DNA of 64,000 nucleotides from Muribaculaceae bacterium (GTDB lineage Bacteria; Bacteroidota; Bacteroidia; Bacteroidales; Muribaculaceae): positions 123,555-187,554 of the forward strand of contig JAFLTO010000005.1 of NCBI GenBank assembly GCA_022510425.1, given 5' to 3'. The notes under the pieces are model-generated. The model was not told the origin of the DNA and did no database searches. It saw only the letters and a program-made list of their open reading frames with translations. Shown here piece by piece: positions 40,391 to 50,931 of the stretch. Every line of letters starts with the position of its first letter. Within the stretch, counting starts at the first letter, position 1. The translations under genes were made by a program, and so were the position numbers.

Positions 40391-41344
40391 ATGCAGGAAG
40401 ATCTTATTAGTGTAATAGTACCCGTTTATAATGTGGAGAGGTATCTTTCCGCTTGTCTTGATAGTATCCTTTCGCAAAGTTATAAAAATCTTGAAATTAT
40501 CTTGGTAAATGACGGCTCTACTGATTTCTCGCTGAAAATCGCTGAAAAATATGCGGAAAAAGATGATAGAGTAAAATTATATTCACAAGAAAATAAAGGA
40601 CAATCTGCTGCAAGAAATAAAGGCATCTCTGTGGCCACAGGAAAATATCTAACTTTTGTGGATGCTGACGATTTGTTGATGCCTGACTCTTTAAATATAT
40701 TGATCCATAAAATAAAAAGTTTGAATGTCGATATTATTGAGGGTAAAGTTTTAAAAGGTAAAATTTTTAAACCTATTGAATTAAAAAATAAAATAAAAGT
40801 TAAAATATTTAAGTCTGATTTAGCTATAGAAAAGGTTCTTTACCAAAAGGATCTACTTCCCTCTCTATATGGGAAACTTTATAAATCCTCCCTTCTGGAA
40901 AACATTAGATTCACTGAAGGAATTATTTATGAAGATTTAGATATCTTTTATAAAATTTTTGATAAAGCTGATAGAATAGCGTTAATCAGTTTGCCTGTCT
41001 ATTTCTATCGAAATGTTGAAAATAGCACTATTAACAGTTGGAAACCTAAAAGATTAGACGTTTTAAAAGTAACTGAAGAATTAGAAAATTATATTGAAAC
41101 TAAATATCCTGATATTCTTCCAGCAGCTAAAGACCGTCGCTTAAGCGCAAATTTCAATATGTTTGCACTTTGTTCAATTCATGGTGAGAAAGATAATGCG
41201 GGTAAATGTTGGGAAATAATCAAAAAATATAGAAAAAATTCCTTTTTTAATTCTAAAGTACGATTCAAAAATAAAGCAGGTATAACTCTCTCATATTTTG
41301 GCAGACCTATTTTTCAGACTTTCAGTAAGATTATTTACAAATAG
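40391..41344 (+). CDS. GT2-family glycosyltransferase (surface polysaccharide)
   Basis: The 317-residue enzyme has a GT-A fold: VIVPVYNVERYL at the start, VNDGST for nucleotide binding, the NKGQSAARNKG segment, and the metal-binding DADD. The C-terminal half is extended and basic, as in capsule and exopolysaccharide enzymes. The coding sequence is notably AT-rich compared with its neighbours. It is followed after 44 bases by an acyltransferase that may modify the same glycan. Donor and acceptor cannot be read from the sequence. Confidence 0.88.
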   Translation: MQEDLISVIVPVYNVERYLSACLDSILSQSYKNLEIILVNDGSTDFSLKIAEKYAEKDDRVKLYSQENKGQSAARNKGISVATGKYLTFVDADDLLMPDSLNILIHKIKSLNVDIIEGKVLKGKIFKPIELKNKIKVKIFKSDLAIEKVLYQKDLLPSLYGKLYKSSLLENIRFTEGIIYEDLDIFYKIFDKADRIALISLPVYFYRNVENSTINSWKPKRLDVLKVTEELENYIETKYPDILPAAKDRRLSANFNMFALCSIHGEKDNAGKCWEIIKKYRKNSFFNSKVRFKNKAGITLSYFGRPIFQTFSKIIYK

Positions 41345-41388
41345 CAAGTTTAAGCGAATATTTTATACCTTTATTCCGTTATTAGATT

Positions 41389-42432
41389 ATGTCAAAAAGG
41401 ATTGAATTTATTGACCTGGCTAAAGGTATTTGTATATTGATGGTATTGGGGTTTCATTCGTTGCCTGAACTTAGTGAAAAATTTACTTTTCTTTCAGCTC
41501 TAAGAATGCCTTTATATTTTTGCTTGTCGGGTTTATTCTTTAAAGACTATGGAAGTATAGGTAATCTTTTAATCAAGAAAACTGATAGGATCTTAATACC
41601 ATTCTTTACTTGGTACTTAATAGGATATTTAATTTATTATTCAATTCTCTTATTAACGGGACATTACCCCTCGAAACCTCACCATATTTTAGATTTATTC
41701 TATAATCAGGATTTTATTAATATCCCTCTTTGGTTTCTTTTATCTCTTTTTTGGTGTAATCTATTATTTGCAATAATTAGTACAGTCACCAAAAGAGAAC
41801 TTTTCCGTGGTTTACTTGTCGTTACAGCTGCTTTAATAGGTAGCACAATGCCTAAAATGGGAATTTCTAATTATCTTTATATTGGATCTTCTCTCACTTG
41901 TCTTCCATTCTTTTATATGGGCTATCTTTTGAAAAAATTAGAAATTATTCACACTTTTATAAATGGGAATAAAAGATTTATTATCCCGGTGTCTGCATTA
42001 CTTGTAATTGCGGGAATTCTCCTTTTTAGCGAATCTTTACCAATGCTAAATTATAGGACAAATGTAATTGCGGAAGGTAACCTTTTATCAATTTATCTTT
42101 TTTCATTAGCTCTTATTATCCTTCTTCTTTGTTTTTGCAAATTTATCAACAGAATTATTTTCATCTCCTGGGTTGGACGATATTCTATTATTCTTTTAGT
42201 TACTCATGGATTAATTCTTAACGTTTTATTTAATGAGAAAATAACAGAGAAATTTTCTGAAATTATAGAATTCAATGTTTATCAAATTGCAGCTTTTTTT
42301 ATTACTTTGACAATATCTTCAGCTTTGATTCCTTTTTGCAAAAAATTTTTGCCTTATATAACGGCTCAAAAATATTTTTTGGAAGAAAAAATATTTATCA
42401 AGAAGTTTGCATCAGTTTCTGAAGTTGGTTAA
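41389..42432 (+). CDS. Acyltransferase-3 family membrane protein (glycan O-acetyltransferase type)
   Basis: The 347-residue protein has about ten transmembrane segments and the acyltransferase-3 start (IEFIDLAKGICILMVLGFH), with the His used in catalysis in that first part. The FYMGYLLKK and SWVGRYSIIL segments fit the family. Such proteins transfer acetyl or related groups to periplasmic sugars, here most likely the polysaccharide made with the adjacent GT2. AT-rich, like its neighbour. Its stop overlaps the stop of the convergent GT2 gene by three bases. Confidence 0.85.
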   Translation: MSKRIEFIDLAKGICILMVLGFHSLPELSEKFTFLSALRMPLYFCLSGLFFKDYGSIGNLLIKKTDRILIPFFTWYLIGYLIYYSILLLTGHYPSKPHHILDLFYNQDFINIPLWFLLSLFWCNLLFAIISTVTKRELFRGLLVVTAALIGSTMPKMGISNYLYIGSSLTCLPFFYMGYLLKKLEIIHTFINGNKRFIIPVSALLVIAGILLFSESLPMLNYRTNVIAEGNLLSIYLFSLALIILLLCFCKFINRIIFISWVGRYSIILLVTHGLILNVLFNEKITEKFSEIIEFNVYQIAAFFITLTISSALIPFCKKFLPYITAQKYFLEEKIFIKKFASVSEVG

Positions 42433-43229
42433 ATAGAGCCTATTAATTGTTTATTGTATTTTTTTCTTTTAGCATCATAAAACCAACCCCATTTGTTGAA
42501 ATATTTAACCATATTGGTAAAATGAATCCAAAACATTTTGATACTTTTCTTTGATGCCTGTTGATGTTCATGAATAATGGATACTTTAGGCCAATAAATA
42601 GTCTCCCATTTTTCGTGTATTCTTCTTGTTATATCAATATCTTCAGGATACATAAAGAATCTCTCATCAAAAAGTCCTACTTCCCTTAAAGCCTCTGTTC
42701 TAAAAAACATAAACGACCCCAATAAATATGGACAATTCAACGAATGATTATGATCAAAATCCTCGAGCAAATACTTTTTATTTCTTTTCCCTTTTAATTT
42801 ATCAGGAAGAAAACCTCTTAAAAACATATCCACAGGAGAGGGCAACATTCTGCAAGTATATTGAAGTTCTCCATTAGGATAAAAAGTTTTTGGTGACACC
42901 ATCCCTACTTCGGGGTTTTCTTTCATGAAGTCATAAATTGGCTTTATAATGTCACCTTCCCACCATACATCTGCATTCATGATCAAATGAAAAGAAGTAT
43001 TATTCCTTAATGCTTCTTTAATAGCGATATTATGGCCCGCTCCGAACCCATTATTATCTACCTTTAAGTATTGAACTTTAGAATATTTTTCGGAAATGTC
43101 ACGAAGTTGATCCTCGGGACTATTATCTATAACATAAATTTTATCAACACTTGATTTTTCAAGACTTTCTAAAGCTGTCGATAATTGTTTTTCTGGTGAC
43201 TTATGTACTACTATTGAAGCTGTGATCAT
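42429..43229 (-). CDS. GT2-family glycosyltransferase (rhamnosyltransferase-like)
   Basis: The start is the ATG at 43227-43229 (266 aa): this gives ITASIVVHKSPE, the usual GT2 first strand. The upstream extension runs into the mutB terminator. Signature parts are VIDNSPED, NGFGAGHN, the MNADVWW metal-site region, LGSFMFFRTEAL and the acidic FMYPEDIDITRR. This pattern is that of WbbL/RfbF-like rhamnosyl- or related transferases. A TACATTTG element lies at 43245-43252, between gene and terminator. It is convergent with the acyltransferase. Confidence 0.88.
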   Translation of the reverse strand: MITASIVVHKSPEKQLSTALESLEKSSVDKIYVIDNSPEDQLRDISEKYSKVQYLKVDNNGFGAGHNIAIKEALRNNTSFHLIMNADVWWEGDIIKPIYDFMKENPEVGMVSPKTFYPNGELQYTCRMLPSPVDMFLRGFLPDKLKGKRNKKYLLEDFDHNHSLNCPYLLGSFMFFRTEALREVGLFDERFFMYPEDIDITRRIHEKWETIYWPKVSIIHEHQQASKKSIKMFWIHFTNMVKYFNKWGWFYDAKRKKYNKQLIGSI

Positions 43230-43244
43230 AATTTCAAACTTATG

Positions 43245-43252
43245 CAAATGTA
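43245..43252 (-). promoter_or_regulatory. -7 element for the rhamnosyltransferase-like gene
   Basis: The complement of CAAATGTA is TACATTTG, fitting TAnnTTTG. It lies 16 bases before the chosen ATG, in the T-rich tail of the mutB terminator. No clear -33 TTG. Confidence 0.4.
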
Positions 43253-43286
43253 ATAAAAATGTGCCGACAGAGATTCTATCGGCACA
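43249..43286 (-). terminator. Intrinsic terminator after mutB
   Basis: TGTGCCGA (43260-43267) and TCGGCACA (43279-43286) form an 8-bp stem with an 11-base loop; on the minus strand TTTTTATT follows. It lies 25 bases past the mutB stop. Confidence 0.85.
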
Positions 43287-43310
43287 ACTATCACTATAGA
43301 TTTTGTTCAA

Positions 43311-45461
43311 TCAGTTTTGAGCACGTTGTTCGTTAAGAAGACGAATCATTTCGAGAGCAGATTTTGATACTCTCGTGCCGGGGCCGAAAATTGCATCTAC
43401 ACCTGCCTTGTAAAGGAAGTCATAGTCTTGAGCCGGTATCACACCTCCGGCAGTGACGAGGATATCGGGACGGCCGAGTTTCTTTAGCTCCTCAATCACT
43501 TGGGGTATAAGAGTCTTGTGACCGGCTGCCAGGGAAGAAACACCGAGGATATGTACATCGTTTTCAACAGCCTGACGAGCAGCTTCAGTCGGAGTTTGGA
43601 ACAACGGGCCCATATCAACGTCATAACCACAGTCAGCATAACCGGTTGCCACCACCTTTGCTCCACGATCGTGACCATCCTGACCCATCTTTGCAATCAT
43701 TATACGTGGTTGACGACCTTCTCTTGCTGCAAAGTCGGCTACTGCCTTACGGGCTTCCTCGAATTCAGGATCACCCTTTTCTTCATTGCTATACACTCCT
43801 GAAATAGTTTTGATTACAGCTTTATATCTACCTACCACAGCTTCACAAGCATCGGAAATCTCTCCCAATGTTGCTCTAACACCTGCGGCTTTAACGGCCA
43901 AGTCAAGAAGATTCCCCTTGGATGGATCTTTAACGGCTTCTGTTATTGCTTCAAGGGCTTTCTTAACAGCTTCTTCGTCACGTTTACCTTTTAAATCTTC
44001 AAGACGAGCACATTGTTCTTTACGCACCTCAGTATTATCAACCTCAAGGATATCAATTGGATCTTCATGATCAAGACGATATTTATTAATACCCACGATT
44101 GTCTGTTTCCCTGAGTCTATACGAGCCTGAGTACGGGCTGCAGCTTCTTCTATCTTAAGCTTTGGAAGACCTGTTTCAATAGCCTTTGCCATACCCCCGA
44201 GTTTCTCTATTTCTTGGATATGTTCCCAAGCTTTATGTGCCAGTTCATCGGTAAGTGCCTCTACATAGTAAGAGCCACCCCATGGATCGATTTCTTTTGT
44301 TACATATGTTTCTTCTTGAATATAGATCTGGGTGTTACGAGCGATACGAGCTGAGAAATCAGTTGGAAGAGCAATCGCTTCGTCAAGGGCATTCGTATGC
44401 AATGACTGAGTATGACCTAAAACTGCTCCCATCGCCTCCACACATGTACGACCAACATTATTGAACGGATCCTGTTCTGTAAGTGACCATCCGGATGTCT
44501 GGCTGTGTGTACGAAGAGCAAGAGACTTTGGATTCTTAGGATTGAATTGTTTTACAATCTTTGCCCAAAGCATACGTGCGGCACGAAGTTTTGCTATTTC
44601 CATGAAATAATTCATTGAAATACCCCAGAAGAAAGATAGTCTAGGCGCAAAAGTGTCAATATCCATACCTGCATTTACACCGGCACGAAGGTATTCCAGA
44701 CCATCGGCCAAAGTATAAGCGAGTTCAATGTCTGCTGTTGCTCCTGCCTCCTGCATATGATAACCGGAGATAGAGATAGAATTGAACTTAGGCATATTTT
44801 TAGCGGTATATTCAAATATATCAGCGATAATCTTCATAGAGAATGCCGGTGGATAAATATATGTGTTACGCACCATGAATTCTTTGAGAATATCATTCTG
44901 AATCGTACCGGCCATTTCATCCAATTTGGCACCTTGTTCGAGACCCGCATTAATATAGAACGCAAGAACTGGAAGAACTGCTCCATTCATTGTCATGGAA
45001 ACAGACATCTTATTCAATGGAATACCATCGAAAAGTACTTTCATATCTTCAAGAGAACAGATAGAAACACCTGCCTTACCTACATCACCAACCACACGTT
45101 CATGATCGGCATCATATCCACGATGGGTAGGGAGGTCGAAGGCTACTGAAAGACCTTTCTGACCCGAGGCAAGATTTCTACGATAGAAAGCGTTAGACTC
45201 TGCGGCTGTGGAGAATCCTGCGTATTGACGGATAGTCCATGGACGCAAAGGATACATAGCGCTATAAGGACCACGAAGGAAGGGTGGAATACCTGACACA
45301 AAGTCAAGATGCTCCATATCCTTAAGGTCATCTTCAGTATAAACCGGTTTTACGGGAATCAATTCAGCGGTTACCCAATCCGATTCATTATTCATTTTAG
45401 GAGCCGGGCCTTTCTTTGCCACAACTGCCTGTAGATCTATATCTTTGAAATTAGGTTTCAT
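43311..45461 (-). CDS. mutB: Methylmalonyl-CoA mutase, large (catalytic) subunit
   Basis: The 716-residue adenosylcobalamin-dependent enzyme converts succinyl-CoA to (R)-methylmalonyl-CoA, a step in propionate formation by Bacteroidales. The N-terminal barrel has the [17 protein letters not shown] substrate segment (PWTIRQYAG) and the [11 protein letters not shown] region. The C-terminal cobalamin-binding domain has the DxHxxG signature in [10 protein letters not shown], with the His that replaces the lower axial ligand. The gene begins 1 base after mutA ends, so the subunits are made together. Epimerase and decarboxylase partners are not in this window. Confidence 0.97.
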   Translation of the reverse strand: MKPNFKDIDLQAVVAKKGPAPKMNNESDWVTAELIPVKPVYTEDDLKDMEHLDFVSGIPPFLRGPYSAMYPLRPWTIRQYAGFSTAAESNAFYRRNLASGQKGLSVAFDLPTHRGYDADHERVVGDVGKAGVSICSLEDMKVLFDGIPLNKMSVSMTMNGAVLPVLAFYINAGLEQGAKLDEMAGTIQNDILKEFMVRNTYIYPPAFSMKIIADIFEYTAKNMPKFNSISISGYHMQEAGATADIELAYTLADGLEYLRAGVNAGMDIDTFAPRLSFFWGISMNYFMEIAKLRAARMLWAKIVKQFNPKNPKSLALRTHSQTSGWSLTEQDPFNNVGRTCVEAMGAVLGHTQSLHTNALDEAIALPTDFSARIARNTQIYIQEETYVTKEIDPWGGSYYVEALTDELAHKAWEHIQEIEKLGGMAKAIETGLPKLKIEEAAARTQARIDSGKQTIVGINKYRLDHEDPIDILEVDNTEVRKEQCARLEDLKGKRDEEAVKKALEAITEAVKDPSKGNLLDLAVKAAGVRATLGEISDACEAVVGRYKAVIKTISGVYSNEEKGDPEFEEARKAVADFAAREGRQPRIMIAKMGQDGHDRGAKVVATGYADCGYDVDMGPLFQTPTEAARQAVENDVHILGVSSLAAGHKTLIPQVIEELKKLGRPDILVTAGGVIPAQDYDFLYKAGVDAIFGPGTRVSKSALEMIRLLNEQRAQN

Positions 45462-45462
45462 A

Positions 45463-47316
45463 TCACTTTAGGAGTTTGGCATTAAACTTAATAAGAGTGT
45501 CAAGCACATTTACTCTTACATGGATAAATTCTTCAATACCCTGAGCTTTAAGTTCATCCATGCAAGCCGGAGCACCGGCTACTACAAACATTGCTCTACC
45601 ATTCAATTCTTTGAAAGCTTCCGGAGCGTATTCAGCATACTCGTCATCGCTGGAACAAAGCACTACAACATCCGCTTTCTTTTCCATTGCGGCATCCACT
45701 CCTTCTTTAACAGTATTGAATCCGATATTGTCTATTATTTCATAACCGGCGCAACCGAAGAAGTTAGCTGAGAATTGAGCACGTGCAAGACGCATTGCAA
45801 GATTACCAATAGTAAGCATGAAGACCTTAGGACGTTTCCCGCTTCTTTCTGTGTCAAGACGAAGCTGTTCGAATTGGCTTGCTGCCCTGTCATAATTGAG
45901 ATAATCAACTGAGTTATCAGCCACTTCCATTGAGCATCCACATTGTGTGGGTCCTAAAGGTATTTCTATCTTATCAAGTGCCTTCTCATTGAAGTTAGGA
46001 TATTGGTTTGTTCCAAGAAGTATTTCTTTGCGGCGTGCTACTTCATTATGACGTTTAACTCCTGAATCATTTACGTCTTTTTGAATTTCCCCTTTTTTCA
46101 ACAACTCCAGGAAACCTCCCTTTTCTTCTACAGAAACGAAAAGTTTCCAAGCCACTTCTGCTATAGAAGTGGTAAGCACTTCCACATAATAAGAACCACC
46201 GGCCGGATCTGCAACCTTATTTAAATGGCTTTCATCACGAAGAAGAAGCTGTTGGTTCTTTGCAATTCTCTTAGAAAATTCATCCGGTGCTTTATAAGTT
46301 AGGTCAAATGGCAAAGTTTCTATAGAATCAACGCCTGCTATTGCCGCACTCATGGTTTCTGTCATACTGCGCAGAAGATTTACATGAGCATCATATATGG
46401 TCATATTATAGAAACTGGTAGTTGCATGAACACTCATTTTGCAGCATTCATCATCGGCTCCATAAGCTTTCACCACTTCTGCCCACAACATTCTTGCAGC
46501 TCTGAATTTGGCTATTTCCATAAAATAGTTGGAAGAAATACCCATATTGAACTTAATTCTTCCTGCAACTTCACAAGGAGTAAGTCCCGCATCTGTAAGC
46601 ATTGTCATCCATTGTGCGCCCCAGGCGAGTGCATATCCAAGTTCCTGACCTATGTAAGCGCCTGCTGCGTTTAACATGACACTATCAACAGCAAAACATT
46701 TTAGATTTTCAACGTCTTTTACAATATTGTAAAGATTCAACCCTTCTTCTTTAATATCACGTGGAAACTCCAATCCGTGATTAAGAAGACGTTTGAAAGG
46801 ATTATAGTTGATAGAGCCTTTGAATTCTTTTTCTACTCCTTTAGACTTCAAAAAGGCCACAAACACTTTTGCAACTTCCAAAGTGTGACCCATACATGCC
46901 GTGAGATTTACTTCCACTTCTTTAAGGTCTACATCTTTCAATAAAGTTTCAAAATATTCAATAGAAACTTCATTGGCAACCTTAATTCCAAGAGAGTTAA
47001 CACCACGTTCAATAGCAAGGTGAGCTTCTTGATTGATTTCTTCAGGTGAATTTCCGGAAATCTGTTGACGTACAAGCCAATTGTTGTCTTCTTTCGTGCC
47101 TCTCACGTAAGGAAATTGACCGGGAAGAGTGCCCATATGGGGGATATCTTTTAAATCTTCGCGGCGATAGAAAGGCTTTACATTGAATCCCTCATTTGTG
47201 CGCCAAACCAGTTTCTTTTCAAAATCGGCACCTTTGAGGTCGACAGTTATTTTCTCTATCCAATCATGTGTAGATGTAGGAGAAAACATGTCAAAAAGTT
47301 TTTCTTTAGTGGCCAT
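45463..47316 (-). CDS. mutA: Methylmalonyl-CoA mutase, small subunit
   Basis: This 617-residue protein is homologous to the large subunit but has lost cobalamin binding: the place of the DxHxxG motif reads [13 protein letters not shown]. It forms a heterodimer with MutB and has a structural role. The segments [17 protein letters not shown] and [11 protein letters not shown] are well conserved. It is the first gene of the pair. A CAAAATTA (TAATTTTG on -) at 47374-47381 may be its -7 element, though no TTG lies at -33. Confidence 0.96.
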   Translation of the reverse strand: MATKEKLFDMFSPTSTHDWIEKITVDLKGADFEKKLVWRTNEGFNVKPFYRREDLKDIPHMGTLPGQFPYVRGTKEDNNWLVRQQISGNSPEEINQEAHLAIERGVNSLGIKVANEVSIEYFETLLKDVDLKEVEVNLTACMGHTLEVAKVFVAFLKSKGVEKEFKGSINYNPFKRLLNHGLEFPRDIKEEGLNLYNIVKDVENLKCFAVDSVMLNAAGAYIGQELGYALAWGAQWMTMLTDAGLTPCEVAGRIKFNMGISSNYFMEIAKFRAARMLWAEVVKAYGADDECCKMSVHATTSFYNMTIYDAHVNLLRSMTETMSAAIAGVDSIETLPFDLTYKAPDEFSKRIAKNQQLLLRDESHLNKVADPAGGSYYVEVLTTSIAEVAWKLFVSVEEKGGFLELLKKGEIQKDVNDSGVKRHNEVARRKEILLGTNQYPNFNEKALDKIEIPLGPTQCGCSMEVADNSVDYLNYDRAASQFEQLRLDTERSGKRPKVFMLTIGNLAMRLARAQFSANFFGCAGYEIIDNIGFNTVKEGVDAAMEKKADVVVLCSSDDEYAEYAPEAFKELNGRAMFVVAGAPACMDELKAQGIEEFIHVRVNVLDTLIKFNAKLLK

Positions 47317-47373
47317 ATTTAAGAATTTGACATTATATTTTCTTTGTGTTTTTCATTGATACGGAGTATCAAG

Positions 47374-47381
47374 CAAAATTA
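47374..47381 (-). promoter_or_regulatory. -7 element upstream of mutAB
   Basis: The complement reads TAATTTTG, a match to TAnnTTTG, about 58 bases before the mutA ATG. The -33 element is not recognisable. The leader is too short for a cobalamin riboswitch and shows no B12-box-like segment. Confidence 0.4.
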
Positions 47382-47420
47382 AATATTAACTTTTAATTGG
47401 AAAAATTTTTCAAAAGAATT

Positions 47421-49055
47421 TCAGTGAAATTCTGATTCAGAATTATGAATAAGTTCCAAAAGCTCGGAAATAGCTTTTTCAGATGGAATATTTTTCTTTA
47501 TGAGTTCTTTTCCTTTATATAGGCTTATTTTACCGGGCCCGGCTCCTACATAGCCATAGTCCGCATCTGCCATTTCCCCCGGACCATTAACAATACAGCC
47601 CATCACTCCTATCTTTAACCCTTTCATTTCTTTTGTGGCTTCCTTAACTTCTTTCAATGTTTTTTGAAGATCGAAAAGAGTTCTGCCACAACTTGGACAA
47701 GCTATATATTCTGTCTTTGAGATACGAAGTCTTGTAGCCTGAAGTATTCCAAGAGCCAGAGAATTAATATCGTCCTGCGAAAATTCAGGAGCCTCTATCC
47801 AAATGCCGCACCCATAACCCCAAAGTAATAGTGGGCCCAAATCTGCAGATGCCTTAATTCTAACATCTTCAAGCTCTTTATCAGGATATTTCACTTTTAA
47901 AATTATGGGATTATTTCCTCCGGCTGAAACGAATCTTTCAATCCATGAGGCCATTGCACCCGGCTTATTGGAATTGGTGGTTTCTAAAATTATAGGTAAA
48001 TCATCCTTATAATCAGGAAATTCTTCTGATGTGTCAACATGATGCCAATCTTTCGGTATTTCTTTAACATCAAGTCCTAAAACGATAGGATAGACTGTTT
48101 TTTCAAAACCCGGCAATTTAGAACATAAAGACCTTGTCTTTATCCCAAGTTCTTTCTCCGGTTCAATTATGTGAGAATGTCCATGTCTTGAGCTAACATA
48201 ATCACGTAATTTACGAGCTACTGGAATTTCGTTTTCGGGGTTCTCAGTCAATGATACCCTGATAGTGTCTCCTAATCCTTCCCCCAATAAAGTGCCAATT
48301 CCTACTGCACTCTTTATTCTTCCATCTTCTGCGTCACCGGCCTCTGTAACTCCTAAATGTAAAGGGAATTTCATATTTTCGTCTTCCATTTGTTTTGACA
48401 AAAGTTCCACTGTCTGAACCATGACACCCACATTAGAAGATTTTATTGAAATCACTACATTATCAAATCCTTCTTGACGGCAGATTCTAAGATATTCCAT
48501 TGCAGATTCCACCATTCCCTCAGGAGTATCTCCATAACGACTCATAATTCGGTCGGATAAAGAGCCATGATTAACGCCTAATCTTATTGCAGTTCCATAT
48601 TCTTTACATTTATTTAAGAAAGGAATAAAAGTTGATTTAATCTTTTCAAGTTCTGCTTCATACTCTTCATCAGTAAAATCCAATTTCTTGAAAGTTCTGG
48701 CCGGATCAACGAAATTACCTGGATTTATTCTTACTTTCTCACATGTTTCAACGGCTTTGAAAGCTGCGGAAGGATTGAAATGAACATCGGCGACAATTGG
48801 AACTCTACATCCGGCTTTATCCAAACCTATTCTTATTTCTTTCATATTAGACGCCTCTCTGACTCCTTGAGTAGTTAAACGAATCAAATCACCTCCGGCA
48901 TGGGCTATTTTCAATGCTTGATCTATACACCCTTCTGTATCCATGGTGGAAGTATTGGTCATTGACTGGAGTCGAATTGGATTGTTACCTCCAATTCCTA
49001 TATCACCAACCTTCGTTTCTGTAGATTCACGCCTTTTATAATTATATCGGTTCAT
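47421..49055 (-). CDS. ispG: 4-hydroxy-3-methylbut-2-en-1-yl diphosphate synthase
   Basis: The 544-residue [4Fe-4S] enzyme acts in the penultimate step of the MEP isoprenoid route. The N-terminal TIM barrel starts with VGDIGIGGNNPIRLQSMTNT; the C-terminal reductase-like domain has the cluster ligands in CPSCGRTLFDL and GCIVNGPGEMADADYG. The long length, caused by an extra domain between the two, is the form found in Bacteroidota, Chlamydiae and plants. It lies 6 bases after the PAP2 gene. Confidence 0.97.
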   Translation of the reverse strand: MNRYNYKRRESTETKVGDIGIGGNNPIRLQSMTNTSTMDTEGCIDQALKIAHAGGDLIRLTTQGVREASNMKEIRIGLDKAGCRVPIVADVHFNPSAAFKAVETCEKVRINPGNFVDPARTFKKLDFTDEEYEAELEKIKSTFIPFLNKCKEYGTAIRLGVNHGSLSDRIMSRYGDTPEGMVESAMEYLRICRQEGFDNVVISIKSSNVGVMVQTVELLSKQMEDENMKFPLHLGVTEAGDAEDGRIKSAVGIGTLLGEGLGDTIRVSLTENPENEIPVARKLRDYVSSRHGHSHIIEPEKELGIKTRSLCSKLPGFEKTVYPIVLGLDVKEIPKDWHHVDTSEEFPDYKDDLPIILETTNSNKPGAMASWIERFVSAGGNNPIILKVKYPDKELEDVRIKASADLGPLLLWGYGCGIWIEAPEFSQDDINSLALGILQATRLRISKTEYIACPSCGRTLFDLQKTLKEVKEATKEMKGLKIGVMGCIVNGPGEMADADYGYVGAGPGKISLYKGKELIKKNIPSEKAISELLELIHNSESEFH

Positions 49056-49061
49056 GGTCGA

Positions 49062-49871
49062 TTAGTGTATATACATCATAAAGAAAACAGAACAAAATCC
49101 AACAAGATACCCTGCCAATACTTGCCACACTGTGTGTCGATTAAGCCACACTCTTGCCGAACCCAATAAACCGGCACACCCCACTGTTATTATCAACCAT
49201 AAAAAGAGTTTGGGTTCTACGGCAACGTCTCTTTGAAGTCTTATTAAAAGAGCCACTAAACCTGCTATGGCTGCTGCATGAGCTGAAATCTTCCACTTTA
49301 AGTTAACAAATAAATTTATAAGTGAAGCCACTACCCCTCCGCAGAAGAACATGGCAACCCATACCGGAGCTCCTCGGCTTGCCACAAACCAGGCCGAACC
49401 TCCATAGCAAAGAGCCGTTATGATATAAGGTATTAATCTTTCTTTTTGTCCATTGAGTCCAACATCTTCTATCAAACCCATCAATTTGAGAAGAAATATT
49501 AAAAGCATTGGCGCAAAGAAATTTATACCGGCTATTACAAAAGTTACAGCTGTTTGCAATCCGGCAGGGATAACATCCAGAATAGATAATCTAAAAATAA
49601 ACAGTATGCCAAAAACAGGCATGATCAGAGGTACGAATATCCAAGAAATAAAATGACTGAATCCATCAGCTATCTTTTCCCAACCTTGATTATCTTCTTT
49701 TTGTGGTTTTGGCGAAAGAAAATCTTCTATCAATTCTTCTTCTAAAACAATCTCTTCATCCTTTGGGATATCTCCAAATAAAGATTTGTGAACCCCATTA
49801 AGGCTATCTTGGTCTTTATCTTTATCCGGCCCATCTACCTCCGGATAATATGATGATGTATCTATTGGCAT
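49062..49871 (-). CDS. PAP2-like membrane phosphatase
   Basis: This 269-residue protein has a charged N-terminal part of about 75 residues and then six hydrophobic segments. Two C-terminal PAP2 motifs can be read: KISAHAAAIAG in place of the SGH motif, and ARVWLNRHTVWQVLAGYLVG for the last motif. The first motif (KX6RP) is not clear. PAP2 members next to isoprenoid genes may dephosphorylate prenyl diphosphates, and its position before ispG fits this, but the substrate is an inference. It lies 39 bases after the pseudouridine synthase gene. Confidence 0.72.
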   Translation of the reverse strand: MPIDTSSYYPEVDGPDKDKDQDSLNGVHKSLFGDIPKDEEIVLEEELIEDFLSPKPQKEDNQGWEKIADGFSHFISWIFVPLIMPVFGILFIFRLSILDVIPAGLQTAVTFVIAGINFFAPMLLIFLLKLMGLIEDVGLNGQKERLIPYIITALCYGGSAWFVASRGAPVWVAMFFCGGVVASLINLFVNLKWKISAHAAAIAGLVALLIRLQRDVAVEPKLFLWLIITVGCAGLLGSARVWLNRHTVWQVLAGYLVGFCSVFFMMYIH

Positions 49872-49910
49872 AAATTAGTTTTATTGTATGTGGTGGGTAT
49901 TAAATTGAAA

Positions 49911-50837
49911 TTATCTAATAGCTTTGTAGAACCCTATAGGTACCGGTGATTCAAAATACATATCCTTCTTTGTTATAGGATGTGCAAAACGTAGGGTCTT
50001 TGCGTGTAAACACAATCGTCCCAATCTGCTTTGCTTGGCACCATATTTTCTGTCTCCACAGATTGGATGGCCCATTTCAGAGGCATGTACCCTAATCTGA
50101 TTCTTTCTACCTGTATCAAGAGTAAATTCAACCATAGACAGACCATGGCCTCTTTCTATTATTTTATAACGGGTGACCGCTAATTTTCCATCTTCTTCAT
50201 TAGACGTGGAATAAACTTTATATTGAGAGTTTTCGGTAAGTCTGCTTTTGATTATTCCATCATCATTTTTCACCAATCCTTCTAATAGTGCTATGTAATG
50301 CCTTTCTAATACAAAATTATTCCAGTTATGTCTTAATGTCTCTTGAGCTTCTTCATTTTTAGCAAACATCATAACTCCAGTTGTATCCCTATCAAGCCTA
50401 TGTACAACAAATAGCTTATTCCTTGGATCTTTCTTTTTCAGATATTCTCTTAAAATGTCGTAAGCTGATTCTATTTTTTTCTTTGACGGATTTGGAATAC
50501 CCACCGATAATAGACCATATCCCTTCTCCACAACGATAATATCATCGTCTTCATAAAGAAGTTTTAAACGTGGGTGTCTAAATCTTATGAAAGCCCTTGA
50601 ACGGTTTATTTTAATCTCTGAGCCTGGTTTAACCGGCTTATCAAAAGATGTTGTAACCTCTCCGTTTAGCATAATTTGACCATGCTTCAGCCAGCTTTTT
50701 ACCTCAGAACGACTCAAATCTTTAAATTGTTCTTCCACAATCTCAAGAAGGCCCTTCTCTTGTTCACTTTCATTTATGAAAGTTATAATTCTATCGGCCT
50801 TAAATTGAGGACCGCTGTGATGTCTCTCTTTTCTCAT
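49911..50837 (-). CDS. RluA-family 23S rRNA pseudouridine synthase
   Basis: The 308-residue protein has an N-terminal S4 RNA-binding domain (about 40-95; SRSEVKSWLKHGQIMLNG) and a catalytic domain with the RluA motif VVHRLDRDTTGVMMF, where the second Asp is the nucleophile. The GRKNQIRVHASEMGHPICGD segment completes the fold. It resembles RluD, which modifies helix 69 of 23S rRNA, but RluC/RluD substrate choice cannot be settled from sequence. It is the first gene of a group with PAP2 and ispG. A CAAAGTTA (TAACTTTG on -) lies at 50881-50888. Confidence 0.88.
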   Translation of the reverse strand: MRKERHHSGPQFKADRIITFINESEQEKGLLEIVEEQFKDLSRSEVKSWLKHGQIMLNGEVTTSFDKPVKPGSEIKINRSRAFIRFRHPRLKLLYEDDDIIVVEKGYGLLSVGIPNPSKKKIESAYDILREYLKKKDPRNKLFVVHRLDRDTTGVMMFAKNEEAQETLRHNWNNFVLERHYIALLEGLVKNDDGIIKSRLTENSQYKVYSTSNEEDGKLAVTRYKIIERGHGLSMVEFTLDTGRKNQIRVHASEMGHPICGDRKYGAKQSRLGRLCLHAKTLRFAHPITKKDMYFESPVPIGFYKAIR

Positions 50838-50880
50838 CTTTTTTTAATTGCCAAGGAGATTTTTCAATCAATCTTTTCCA

Positions 50881-50888
50881 CAAAGTTA
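50881..50888 (-). promoter_or_regulatory. -7 element upstream of the pseudouridine synthase gene
   Basis: The complement is TAACTTTG, matching TAnnTTTG. An identical TAACTTTG lies on the other strand at 50932-50939 in the same divergent intergenic region. No TTG at the -33 distance. Confidence 0.45.
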
Positions 50889-50931
50889 ATGATTTTTCAT
50901 TTTAATTGATAATTGCACCGAATTTCTTCAT

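Noticed and set aside
45463..47316. MutA without the cobalamin motif considered as a decayed mutase
   Set aside because: Loss of the DxHxxG motif is the normal state of the small subunit of the heterodimeric enzyme.
47400..47411. GAAAAATTTTTC palindrome after ispG considered as a terminator
   Set aside because: It is a pure AT palindrome without a stable stem or loop.
47317..47420. Possible cobalamin riboswitch before the B12-dependent mutAB genes
   Set aside because: Only about 100 bases are available, and no B12-box-like sequence or complex fold can be seen.
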